DNA of 64,000 nucleotides from Clavelina lepadiformis (Eukaryota; Chordata; Ascidiacea; Aplousobranchia; Clavelinidae). The stretch is from positions 10,461,856 through 10,525,855 of the forward strand of contig NC_135246.1 in NCBI RefSeq assembly GCF_947623445.1. Reading direction: 5' to 3'. The notes below the pieces were generated by a model, which did no database searches, was not told the DNA's origin, and saw only the letters and a list, made by a program, of their open reading frames with translations. A program made the translations under genes and the position numbers. Below, one piece after another: positions 1-11,760 of this stretch (position 1 is the stretch's first letter; each line of letters opens with the position of its first letter).

Positions 1-204
1 AACAATTCTCTCGAGGTAATTTTTGCAGTGGTGTACGTTTTTACAAGCATTCCAAACCCGTGAAGAATCTTATTTAATGATCTAACAAATATGAAAATGG
101 TTTAATTTACTACAAATCGTTAACAAAATATTAAAGTCTTTCAATATTTCCTTAGCCTAGTATGCTGCTCGCAATTTTCACATTTACACTTTTCCTTATG
201 CTAC

Positions 205-427
205 CTTTGGAGGGCGCAAATATATGATTGTTATTCGTGCGCTGCAGCAGATCAACACATGAACGAACCGTAGCATATAGCCAACTTGCAACACTTAAGC
301 ATAATTTTTGGACAACGAATATCATCAATAAAAATTTCTTCAGCAGTGAACAGTAGCTCTCCTGTATAAACATCTTGACAGCTTCTGACAAATTTTCGCT
401 GCCTACGTAACGGCCGATCCACTCCAT
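205..427 (-). CDS. possible first coding exon of an unidentified gene running off the left edge
   Basis: I do not recognise this protein. The minus strand has an ATG at 427 followed by 74 sense codons up to a plausible donor (CCAAAG|GTAGCA, exon end 205). The peptide starts MEWIGRYVGSENLSEAVKM and then has a hydrophobic stretch (residues about 32-50, rich in L, V, F, M), which could be a membrane segment or a buried helix. The stretch just upstream (430-660) is clearly richer in G+C than the surroundings, as expected for a promoter or 5' leader. Without splicing the frame closes at 152. Any later exons would lie to the left of this window. A different minus-strand frame (252-659) is also open here, so the choice of frame is uncertain. 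Confidence 0.25.
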
Positions 428-3425
428 GATTGTCGGAACTAAAAAGCCGCGTGCTCAAGCGTCGGAAACACTCCAAGCTATCCGCTGACTCCTTCAAAGC
501 TGGCCAGTGGCTTCCAGCAAACGACAGAGCGATAAAAACAAAGGGGCCTGAGAGCCGAGCGCTTTTGATAGCAGAATTCGAAGGCGTGTTGTTCTCAATC
601 TTTTCAAACGTGATTGGAAGCGACAGCTCGCAGGACGGCACTCGACGTCGACTGGCCAAATACGTAATAAACTTTAATATTTTTCAAAATTTTACGGTCC
701 CCGCCTCTTGAAATGCGAGTCTGCTTATTCACTATTCCTATAAAATTATTAGCACGCCAAAACGAGCCAACTGTAAAATTGGTGCCCATTTCCCGTTTAA
801 GATCGTCTTTCGCTGAAGTAATTCAAAATAAATTGAACTTTCTGGCAGAAGATCTATAACTTTTATAGTGGTCTTGCACTGACAGAAAAAACGCCCTAGC
901 TTTTTTCTAACCCAAATTATCATTTAAACCACGGGTTTGACTTGGACAGATGTGTTACACATTTCGTGGCCTTATACTGTCATGAGGCGATGGTGTGTTT
1001 TTGTTTTTTAGTATCACTTTCCAATTGTTCTGCGACTTGGATAAAAGCATGGCTACCGTGCCAATTCGCCAGTGCACTGGCTGATAAGGATTAATTTTAA
1101 TGAGGCAAATATTCCTGTCAGCAGCATTCGCTTTTAGATTCGGTTTGGTCACTTTGATCCCTATAGAGAGAGGGGCGGCGGCCACTGGATGTGATTTGTC
1201 AGGCTGGTGAGAACGGTAATAAATCAATGGGCTTGCTTAACACAAAGTCTTTTGTTAACGGGACCTGCTGAAAACTACATCCTGAATAATTTGGCGTAGG
1301 CCTGACCGGGACAATTAGCAAACACGCAAAGGGCGACCCGCTGGCTAGTGACATATCTTGCTAATTCATACGGACACGCAACCACTCTCCAACGTTTACA
1401 AGGCTCTTATTGATGGTGGCATATCTAGGTTTCTGATTTTGCCCACACAGCGAGCGAAGATAATCGTATATTCTTAAGAAGGTTTAAAATCCCCGAATAA
1501 TTTTCCAGTCACCAGCGATCTAACAGAAGAAATTGGCCCTCTGAAAATCCCATCTTAGATCTGTTTTATCTCACTCGAAAAAAAAACGTTTTACTAGCCT
1601 AGCTGTATCCATGCAAGGCACAAAACAAACACTGAACACAAGACGCACATAACGGCAATTCAAATACGATTGTCGTCAACAAATTGCTCAAAAATTAAGC
1701 TGAAATCGTATTTCGCCGCTTGCGCTATCGCTTATCTGATGATTATTTTCGTTTTTATTGTTGCGGTTTAGGTGTAACGTCACAAAATAATTTCGGTACA
1801 GTTACAAGTATGCTATTCGACCTCAGTGTGAACTGTGAGCTCAAAGTTACTCAGATGACTTCCGAATAAAAAGCGTTGACGTAATAAAGCAGATATCCCA
1901 TATAGTGGAAAACCAACTTTCAAGCAGCCGTAGCAGAAATTTTAAATTTTATACGACGACAGGCGTCCTGAAGTTTGGGCAATTAAAAATGGCGTATCAG
2001 ATTTTTGAAAACGCAGTCGCCTTTTGAAAAGAGAAGGTGGTCCAGACATAAACTGTGTTATAATATATCCGATTTCCAATAGCTTCATCGTAAGCTATTC
2101 ATAAATGATCGGATTAAAATCAAAATTTAAATCTTCGTCAATAATCGGCACGTGATGCCGATAGCTTAACGTCGTTACGTCCAACGTTCAACGTTCTCGT
2201 TATATTACTGTAATTAGATCAAATGTTTGAAATTTTCGTGACAAAACTATGACAACGATCAAACGGCCTATTGCTCGCGACAAGCAGCGGTTAGCAAAGC
2301 AGGTGGGGTGTGAGGCTCAAGCCAATGTCGTGAGATGCAAAGGAATTACAATCGGACTAAAGGATTCAGCCCAAATTAAACCTTCACGTGCGCAGGCGGT
2401 ATAACGCTAGGCCAACCGTTAACTGGTACTTATTGCCTGCTGTTATTGAAGAATGCACCAAATTCGCTAGGCATAATACTGAATGCGTCATTGGCTGCTT
2501 TTCTGTTCCATAAAATAACAGCTTATCCAAACCTAACCATTTTATCACAACATCTGTCTTATCCTGAAAGCTTTACGGTCGTTACTGTTCAAATAGCCTG
2601 TACGTAGTCATAAAGCAATCACTGGAATGCTAAAAGTAAGCTTATCCTTTTCAACAATAAAAATCTGCGTAGGTTTGTTGAAATTATAACGGGAGTTGTA
2701 GGGCAAGCAGTCCGCGTCACATGTCAAGAGATTTGACGAAAGTCTGTCGGGTCAAACTTGCAAAAAACGCACCAGGTCAAAGCACTTGCAGGGCACAAAA
2801 AACGTTGTCGACCGGCGTTCAATGTCACCAACATATTCTCTAAAAAGTCATTAACAAAGATCAAAAAGGTCACCAGGGAATATCTGTCATAGGCAACAAT
2901 GACATCTCAAATAAGAACTGCCTCATTTAGTAAATCGATTGGTTATTGCAATGGGGCCAATAAGGAAACGAAACGTGCAGCAAATCATTGCAGTTTAATA
3001 AGCAGCGTTGTCTTCTGAAAAATTACAATATCAGCTTGACTGATTTACAACGGTTACATGTAAACTTTCCCAGAAGTTGCAAAGTTAAACGTTTTTCAAA
3101 ACAAAAATTATGAAAACATTTTCAAAAGATGAACGAAATTTATTTCAATGATGTTTGCGCTATAAACAAATGGGACAGTAATTTGGTTATATGAGGCTTT
3201 TGGTCTAGCAAACAAACACGAGCGATGCAAGTTGCTTTAGAGTCTGTCAGTCTGTGACACAAAGGGCTGTGTACAAATTAGGCCACCAAACAGGCCAAAC
3301 GTCTTCAACTGATGAAGAAAATGCAAAAAGCGTAACTTGGTGGCAAAACGTGGGTAATCTGATAAGGATGATTTCAAAATTGTGTTTACATCGGCATCAT
3401 TTCATAGCACATATTTTTAGTTATA
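428..3425. other. intergenic, no gene recognised
   Basis: A short, relatively GC-rich block at 430-660 is followed by AT-rich sequence. Short open frames occur on both strands but none resembles a known family or shows a chain of exons with matching phases. I see no RNA gene and no clear transposon ends. Confidence 0.5.
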
Positions 3426-3575
3426 ATGAACGTAATCAATATGAGTAGCCTACAACTTGGCAAGAAGATAGCATTCGATGAAGATAAACCAATAAAAAGT
3501 AAGTTCAATTACTCTGAAGTTGATGATGACGTTCTATCACGCCTCGATGACGCAATTACGACAGGCAATGTTTAA
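3426..3575 (+). CDS. small ORF or first exon, unidentified
   Basis: A 49-codon frame begins with ATG at 3426; a second in-frame ATG is at 3441. The peptide includes GKKIAFDEDKPIK and an acidic tail containing EVDDDVLSRLDDAI. A very good donor (AAAAA|GTAAGT, intron start 3499) sits inside it, so only the first part (to 3498) may be exon. No downstream exon could be identified. It is kept because its composition looks protein-like, but chance is a real possibility. Confidence 0.15.
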   Translation: MNVINMSSLQLGKKIAFDEDKPIKSKFNYSEVDDDVLSRLDDAITTGNV

Positions 3576-6500
3576 ATAATTACCAACAAAACGTTTCGCC
3601 CCTTAATAAGAATATACCGGTTCCTTTGACGGTCATCATGAAATTTGTTTTAGGTAACCAAGCATGTAATTGTAGGTTACAATAACGGAACTTCACTTTT
3701 CAAATCGATTTTCATGTTAGCCAGACATTGAATCATTGCAAAAAACGTTCGCGACATGACTACACACTGAAATTGAATAAGGAGGCTCTGTAGATTATAC
3801 ATTGGGTTAATCTTACACAAAATGTTCCAGGTTAAGGCCTGGAACATAAGGCCTTTTAAGTTAGAATCTAATTAGTTTGGCTGTTGCTTTTAATATTTAT
3901 GTTAAGCAAGAAAAGTTGCTTACATGAAACTGTTATATGGCGCTTAACCCGATTTCTTTAATTTGGAAACAATGCTGATGCCAAGCACTACACATTCACG
4001 TCTGCCATTCGACTTATGTGAATAATATTAAAGGCCTGCCTGTTTGCTGAAGTTTTTCCCCAGAGGTTTCTTACTGTTTACCCAACATGAGTGTTGGTTT
4101 ACAAAAAAAATATATTGGGCAACAAAATCATTTTCATTATATCCTCATATGACCGTAGTAAAGTTGCGCAACGTTTTAAAACAAAATGGCGGAGTATTTT
4201 TCTGACTTCAATACCAGACATAATGACGTCATGTCATAAATGCACTCATTAAAATGCACCGTTAGCGTGACGTGTTTGGGGGTAACAGACAAGACGGAAC
4301 CAGAAGGGTCGTAAAATTGACCGAAATACGAAAATGGCGAACTTACCAACAAAAACACACATTTGGGGTGCAATTATTTCATAAATTGCGAAATAATTGG
4401 CTGCAGCTTGTGAGTAAGGTTTTGGGGTGATGTCATGACTAACGCTGATACAATACATTGTCACCCTCGACTGTAAACGTAGGCGTCTTGTTTGTCAGTG
4501 AGCGTTTGAACAAAATTTTGTCATTTTCTAAAGCCCCACTCCCCGCTATTAAATAAAGTCCATGGAATGTTTGATGAACGTGCCGAGACGTTTGAGAAAA
4601 AGTTGACGATTCGTGCGATATTAGACGCTTCATGAGATCACGTCTGCAATTTGTCATTTGAAATCATTTAACAGATGAGAAGAAAAGTTTTCGGCTTCGA
4701 TCTGTCCGTGTTGGCACATGTGTGTGTCTTTCTGTCAACTCACATCTGAACGTCGTATTTGCCCGAGATGTTTTGCTGCGCCAAGATAACCAATAGGCAG
4801 CCCTAAAAATATACCCTTGCGTGTGTTTTCGTGGGAAACGAATTGCAAAGTAAACTCAAAAAACTGCCTTTTCACACAAAGTGGCATTAATTCCAACCTT
4901 GCAAAAAAATCGCAATTCCATGAAAACAGTGTGTTGAGGCTCACGTTGTTTGTTTAGTTGCCACAAAAAAATAAAAATCTACCGACTATCTTGACAGAAT
5001 TTAAAATACGTGTAAAGCAAACCGGACAAACATCCTCTAACCACAATCAAGATCAGATACAGTATAATATTTACCCTTGAGGTTGTTATTGTGTGTTTTT
5101 CAGAACGATGATAACTTTGAGCAGAATTGTCTGTCGAAATGGAGAAAAATACAAATAAAAAACGCGAATGCCCTATTCTTCATATTATTTTACAACACTT
5201 TTACCAATTTCAAGTTTACTTTATAACTTGTTCAAAAAGCAAACAGATATTAAAGTTTCTCATGTATCACTGTTATGCGAGAATGTCGGCGCAATCCCCT
5301 TGAAATTAACGTTAAAAGCTTCACCAAGGCTTTAAATTTCACGTACAAGTTGGTTCGTGGAAAAGAATGGTCCTTGGGCGAAGTTTGGCGTCGCTAAACT
5401 AAAACTCTAATCTCACTTCTATAGTGTCCTGCTGCGAGCTACGAAGTTTTATCATGCCGTCTTCCAGAACAAATTACATCACGCATGCTGACGAAAATGT
5501 GCTTTAAGGATTGGCGTTTGAAGGCAATGATCGATTGTCCATTTGAGCGGAAAAGGATAAAACGATCAAGATGAACCCATCAAAATCATAAAATTCCAGC
5601 TCTACGGTCGTGAAGATTCAAATAACATTAGCCTGACGCTATAAGTCGACGTGTGTGTAAAACTTAACCCACATTGTGTATTGACGGCGTGCTTACGGAG
5701 AGCGCTGGGAATTGTGTCTGTGAAATAGTTTTAAGAAGCAACATCTTTGATATAAGTTGAATGGTGAAAGATTAAGGCTCAGCACCGCCATATAAAAACT
5801 CTATAAAAGCGGCATTTCCCAGAGCCGCCCAAATTTGACAAGGGCTTGTAACGAAAAAGAAAACGAAAAAACAGAGAAATTCCTCAAAGTCTTTATGTTT
5901 TTACTGGACATTGTCCTTAGAAATATGTTAGAAGACATAACACTTTAAGTAAGACCCCAAACAACTTGAAAACTAAATCAAAAATTAAATAGGAAAACGC
6001 ACACATAAGAGTTCCATACCTGGGACTCATAGGGTGAAACATCAACCCCGAGTTAAAATCGTGTCTCAACCTGACGAAAAAATATTCCAGTAGATACTAT
6101 ATCAGATTGTTCACAAAGTGAGGCACCGGTCAAAACACAGGTCACACATTGGCAAAACAGGTGTTTAAAGTCTAGTTGTTCAAATCTTTACCGTCATTTC
6201 CAGATCATAACCCTAAGAATAAGAATCGTCGTTTGCCCAAACTCTTTGCGATATCGCCGAAGAATACCAACCAGTAGACTGCCACCATAGCAAACACTTA
6301 TAATTAAATTTTCGTTTGTTCTGCAGAAATAAGTAAACTGATAAACCCAAGCGTAATTTACTTCCAAATTTCATAAACCGGTATGTTCTTGGCTTAGGTT
6401 TTGCCTCTTATCTGGTTTATGTACTGATGCTTGTCCTTATCGGGTATTTCTAATCAAAATAGTTCTTGAAAGGACAGTCTGCTGTGATAGCGAAATACTT

Positions 6501-9500
6501 GGTCAACACTTTGATTGAAGCCGGTGACTAGTAAGTTTTAATAAACTCGCCTCAAAACGCAATAAGGCTGCAAAATAAGTCATAGCAAAATGACAAGCTT
6601 TCGCGGTTATTGGATGAATATTCCAATTACAATTTGACCTTTTGTTAACTTCCTATCCCATTTATGACTATAGGTTACTTGAATTGCGCCAAAATCCATC
6701 TACAAATGAGCCTAAGATACCAAACCCTATTTGCTGAGTTTGAGGAATAATATAGCATTTCTGCTTTTGTGTGCGGACCTATAGATTACTGGAATATATT
6801 TTATCATTGCGTCACAATAGTGAAGGCGTAACGTTTGTTCGTATTTGACTGAGACTTTACTGACAATATTGACATCGTTGTAGAAAACGTGTTCACAGTT
6901 GCATTGCGTCAGTTTGACTTGATATTTTGTAACATCAATTTAAAAATACTTCCCTACTTGATTTACACTGGAAGCGTTAGTGGAAGTGATTAATGTATTT
7001 TACCTTTTATAGATTTGTTATCGTCATTTGTATCATTATGTGAAAACATGGTTGCATCAATGATCAAAAGCATCTCACATTAATATCTCGGTTAGAGAAT
7101 AAAAATTGCAGACTGTGGAATTTATTAACTGCACAAAATTAAGTATCTTTTAGTCCTCTTCTGTATTGACTTTTCTCAAAAACTGTCCGTCTGTATTTGT
7201 TTTTAAGTAGTCAGTTGATGCAGGGCTAACCAATTTAACCTCCTCCAAGCGAGTTTGTTTTAAATGGGGTTTAGTCATCACTGGGTGGAAAAACATTATA
7301 TAAGGTTGATGTTTAGTTTTTACACTTCTCAACAGTCCCCTTTTACGCGACAATTAGCCTAGTACCCTGAAATTAACCTTTCTCGCCTAACCACCTCGTA
7401 GAACGCTTTCCGGCAACAAGTGCGCAAAATGTATTTCGATAGCACTACTTAGTAGCAGACCACTTTCTATTGAGGAGCATTAACACGAAATACACAGGTA
7501 ATTTTCGATTTTATGGAGAGGGCCAAAACATTCGAACGCATTAATTGCTATATACTTGATAGAAGGTAGTAATCATGCCAAAGTATTTGGTACTGTTTTG
7601 TCAATCGTTATTGAAAGTACCTAAATTTTAGACAAATTTTCTGACTAAACTTCGGTTTAATTCTTATCTTCTATTTGTATAACGTTGGTTGAAAAGTAAG
7701 TTCTGGTATTCAGCCAAAAACGCAGGTGTTGTACCTTATAATTCCATCGAAATGAGATAGTTAAAACATGAATCGTGTAAATTATCAGATTTTAAGGTTT
7801 TAATTGTACCACCACGGACAGCATAACTGCTTTATAATCAATCCGCATTGAAAACACCACTTAAAACTTACCACACTTCCACAATAGATCATGTTCGTCG
7901 TCCATAACAAGCAATTCATTTCCAAAACATTTCAATAATTTTTGTAACTGACTTCATTTCGGTTAAACACTGTCTTTGACTATGAAGTTATACAGCTGTT
8001 CCTATTCTCACACCTGGCAGTATCACCTTCAGGTTTGTTTGTAAACTTATAAAAACGTATAAGATTTATACCTAAGCGTATCAGCCTTGGGCCTAATTAT
8101 AGCAGTACACAATAAACACAAATAAATCGTAGAAGCTGTATGCTGTCAGCAAGGAATCTCAAGCAATCACCTTCGTACAAATTGCATGGTCCCGGAAATA
8201 GACAAGCAAATAACTTCAGTGGTTGGCTGCCAAATGAACATTACTAGATGCACAAAGAAATTCTCTCTGAGTTATCGGTAATGGCAAGGCTGTTTTAATT
8301 ACCGCTTTTCCAGGCCTGCCGAGTGAAATCAGCAACGCTTGACAATCAGTTTCCCGTAGACATTAAAAGGAATGTTACTACTGGGTGGACTAAGAGCTAT
8401 GGTAGAGCAATTACAAACATAAGACAAATACATTTAAGCACATAGTACACATATTAATCGGGCCGGACTAACACAAGTGTTTACGCACCGTAAGCTGTTT
8501 GTCACGAAAAGTATTAGAACAAACTATACATGTATACATATGTTGCGTACAGCTGAGCAAAGACGGTTTTCGTCACGTTCTGTTGCTCTGCAAACAATAG
8601 CTAATATGTCATTTTAACGTTATTCTGTTAATGATCTGTGCTTAGACCCACGTCATAATTCACAATAGCCACTTGGTCATAATTCATTTAGCAACCAAAT
8701 GCGTGGGTATGTTTTTCCCTGGAGCGATACTTTGGTAGTATTGTGAAACGTACCTACCTTTTGCAAGATAGCACAGTCAAAGGCAATAAATAATGTAAGA
8801 AATGTAATGACGGTAATTCTAATTCTTGTATCAGACCAAAATCAAAAAAGAACATTTTAGTGGAACCATCGACACACGACTTATGAACTCGGTTACAAAT
8901 ATGAAATACAAAGTCGTGTGAAATCTAACAATAGCTCCAAAATATCATCTTACTAATCTGATTTACTAACTTGATTTATCAAGTTGAGACAATATGGATC
9001 TTGGCCAATAAATACATTTTTTCCCAACACAAAGTCTTTGAACTCGAACTACCAACGTGACATTGTCTGATTAAAAGTATAGTCTGACATCTTACCTTTC
9101 ACACATGAAAGTGGCGTTGAAGCATCCAAAAAGATCTTTTATGCCACAGATAAAGCTTCTTAAAATTTTTAAGCAATCATGGAATTATTATTTGGTAACT
9201 AAAACGGTTGATGCAGAAAACATTTTTGACTTTACGGGGAGTATTTCTACCAGCAAGGTCATCGCTGGGCGGTTGAGGTAGTCGGACTTTATACCCGAAT
9301 GTACACTCATCTTTAATCGGATTTTAATCGCATGTTTGCAACTTCAGCCTTGTTTGCATTTTTTCATCAAGACTTATGTTTGTTTTACATTAACGGACGA
9401 GGCAACACCTGTTAACATCTTACAAGCCTGCTTAATGAGCTTGTTTGGAAGCTTTTTGTTTGCGTAGCCCTTACATCTTAAAATATTATCTTTCTTTTAT

Positions 9501-10729
9501 ATAATATTACACAGCAAAACCTTATACACCAAGCACTCGTTTCAAAGTTCTGCAAGGTGGAAGGCGATGGCGTGTTTGTCACAGTATAAGAATAAATGTT
9601 GGTTTAAAGGGTAAGTTGCGCGAACTGCATGTCATTTTAAAATATTGCTTAAAGTTTTTATTTCAGTTTTTCCTATTACATTATTACAAAACACGTTTCA
9701 CATTTTTCTTTATCGGTACTGTATCGCAGTATTAAAGTTCAACTCAATTCTGTTGCATTCAACACAATTGTATTTTTTTTGAAAGACAAAATCTTTAGTT
9801 CCGACAGATCAAGGGCTTGCCCAAAAATCGAATTAAATTAAACAAGATGTCCCGCTATCCAAACATATTTATGATGCATCTTGAGCGACGTCTAGCGGTA
9901 ATGTTTATTGTAACTTGATGGAGAAACGGTACAAAAGATTGTTATAGAAAAGATCACTTATAACTTATAGTAGTTAATAATTATCGTATTCAAACTAAAA
10001 TGGAATGATATAATAACGTTGATATATAGTATATTTAACAAAACAATAAACGTAAATTGAGCGTCGAAAAAAACGGTATACGCAGAAAGCTTACAAGAAA
10101 AAACAAAAAATGAAAATGTTTCTCAGCATAAAAAATAAACTAAAATGTCTTTTGCATGCACAGATTCTTAAGTTATAAGTGGTTCAAATAACAAACCATA
10201 AATTAACGCATCCGTCATGGTATTATGTCTGATTAAGGGCATTGAGAATAGGTTATTCAAACACATTAAATTCAAATACAGGAAAAAATTATATCGTCAT
10301 GAAAGTAATCGAATAAGCCATTAGATGAAATTTGTAAACAAAAAAAAGTTTGTAGGTGATGAAAAAATTTAAACTTTTATTGCGTAATGACAGCGACAAC
10401 CATATTTCCATAGCGTTCTTCACTATCAGTTGCGTGATGGGTTGTATTTTACCATAACAGAATTACAACAAAAATTTACATTTCGATAATGTGTACGACC
10501 AAATATGTAGCTGGCACATCAGTTTCAGAGGTAGTAAAAACACAAAAAGCAACCAAGGAAAAGACAAGCCAGAAAAAAAGATAAACCAACTTTACTGTGT
10601 ACTCCTACAGCCACAGAGTGATTTACCACAGCAAATTGTAATGTGCCAAAGATTTACGACAATCGTCAACACAGACTTGAAAGATTTAATTCATCTTTTT
10701 TACGATGCAGCTCATAGCACAGTAAAGTA
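3576..10729. other. intergenic, no gene recognised
   Basis: Seven kilobases of AT-rich sequence with only short open frames. The part next to 10729 is probably the ARL6 3' untranslated region: ATTAAA (read on the minus strand) lies at 10685-10690 and AATAAA at 10376-10381. I see no transposon ends, tRNA or conserved exon here. Confidence 0.45.
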
Positions 10730-11760
10730 CTAGCACATAAGCTGATCGGTCAACCATTGGATTCCCTCTTGGAGCCCTTCTCCGGTGAGTGCGTTGCTCT
10801 CACAAATGTGCCAAGGTCTTCCCGGACCAGCCGAAGCTGTTTTATGTACGGGGCTTCCCCCACGAGTCCATTCTCCCCGGTCGAGGGCGAGAAGTTGTGC
10901 GCACTTAACAGCGGAGCAAGATTGGCGTAGATCACATTTGTTGGCAAAAAATAAAACGGGCAAGTTCTTTTTCCGTTTCATCTGCCAAAAACAAAAATTT
11001 ATTGAATATTAGCGGCTGTTTGACTGAGAAATGGTATGAGCACATACACTCCACAGTTTTTTTTTAATTTTCACCTCTCTATGGTTTAATAATTGGCTTA
11101 ATTCCTCCTTGGCAACTGCCATTCGAAGCTTGTCTGTGCTATCAACCACAAATACAACTGCATCGCAGTTTTTGTAATAACGTTCCCATAAATTTCGATA
11201 TCGACCCTAATTGAAAAAATGTAAATAAGTTAATAATAAGGTTAGCTTGCACCCTCTCTTTTTATCACCCCTTTTTGATATTCCTGCACCGTAAACGCAA
11301 AAATACAGTTGTTCAACAATTTACATTTAATGTTTGTATATTACAACTGGCCCCGGCAGCTCACCTGGCCTGACATGTCATAAGCTGTTACGAAAAGTTT
11401 TCCGGTGCTAAATGTTTCCACATTAAATCCCACCGTGGGGACAACATCTTCAATTCTAGCGTTGGCTGGCTTGAGTTTATTGATAATTGTTGACTTGCCG
11501 CTGTTATCCAATCCGATGCATAAAATGCTTGCTTCTTTCTTTCTCACCTGGTATATGGCACCATATGTTGGAATTGTATTTAGCTTAAAACTTATATAAA
11601 AAAGAGTAATCAAATTGATCAACATCAGGTGCAGGTTATTTAATTCGACTAAGGTTGCTGACAACAATTTCCTACTATCAATGCAGTGCATACCAGACTT
11701 GTCTATTGCTCAAGTGTTACTTGCCTGGAGCCAGTTTGCCAGTTTTTCCAACCAGCCCAT
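10730..11760 (-). CDS. ARL6: ARL6, ADP-ribosylation-factor-like GTPase 6 (BBS3)
   Basis: Small Arf-family GTPase that, in animals, recruits the BBSome coat to membranes at the ciliary base. Four exons: 11760-11725, 11547-11365, 11206-11075, 10981-10730; all phase 0, total 200 codons plus stop (human 186). Visible motifs: P-loop GLDNSGKS (residues 24-31), switch-I PTVGF (49-53), switch-II DMSGQ (69-73, with the GTPase Gln at 73 as in human), NKCD (131-134) and the C-terminal GEGLQEG. The 12-residue first exon [12 protein letters not shown] matches the human amphipathic N-terminal helix in length only if intron 1 uses a GC donor (CAG|GCAAGT at 11724). Residues about 152-172 form a Gly/Arg/Ser-rich insertion about 16 residues longer than the human loop before PWHIC. 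Candidate poly(A) signals lie at 10685-10690 and 10376-10381. Confidence 0.95.

Noticed and set aside
252-659. 135-codon minus-strand frame overlapping the left-edge candidate exon
   Set aside because: It has no ATG start or convincing splice acceptor and recalls no family; the frame starting at 427 has a proper ATG and donor.
430-711. 93-codon plus-strand frame
   Set aside because: It is preceded directly by an in-frame TGA, has no ATG start, and lies opposite other open frames in a GC-rich block where stop codons are rarer.
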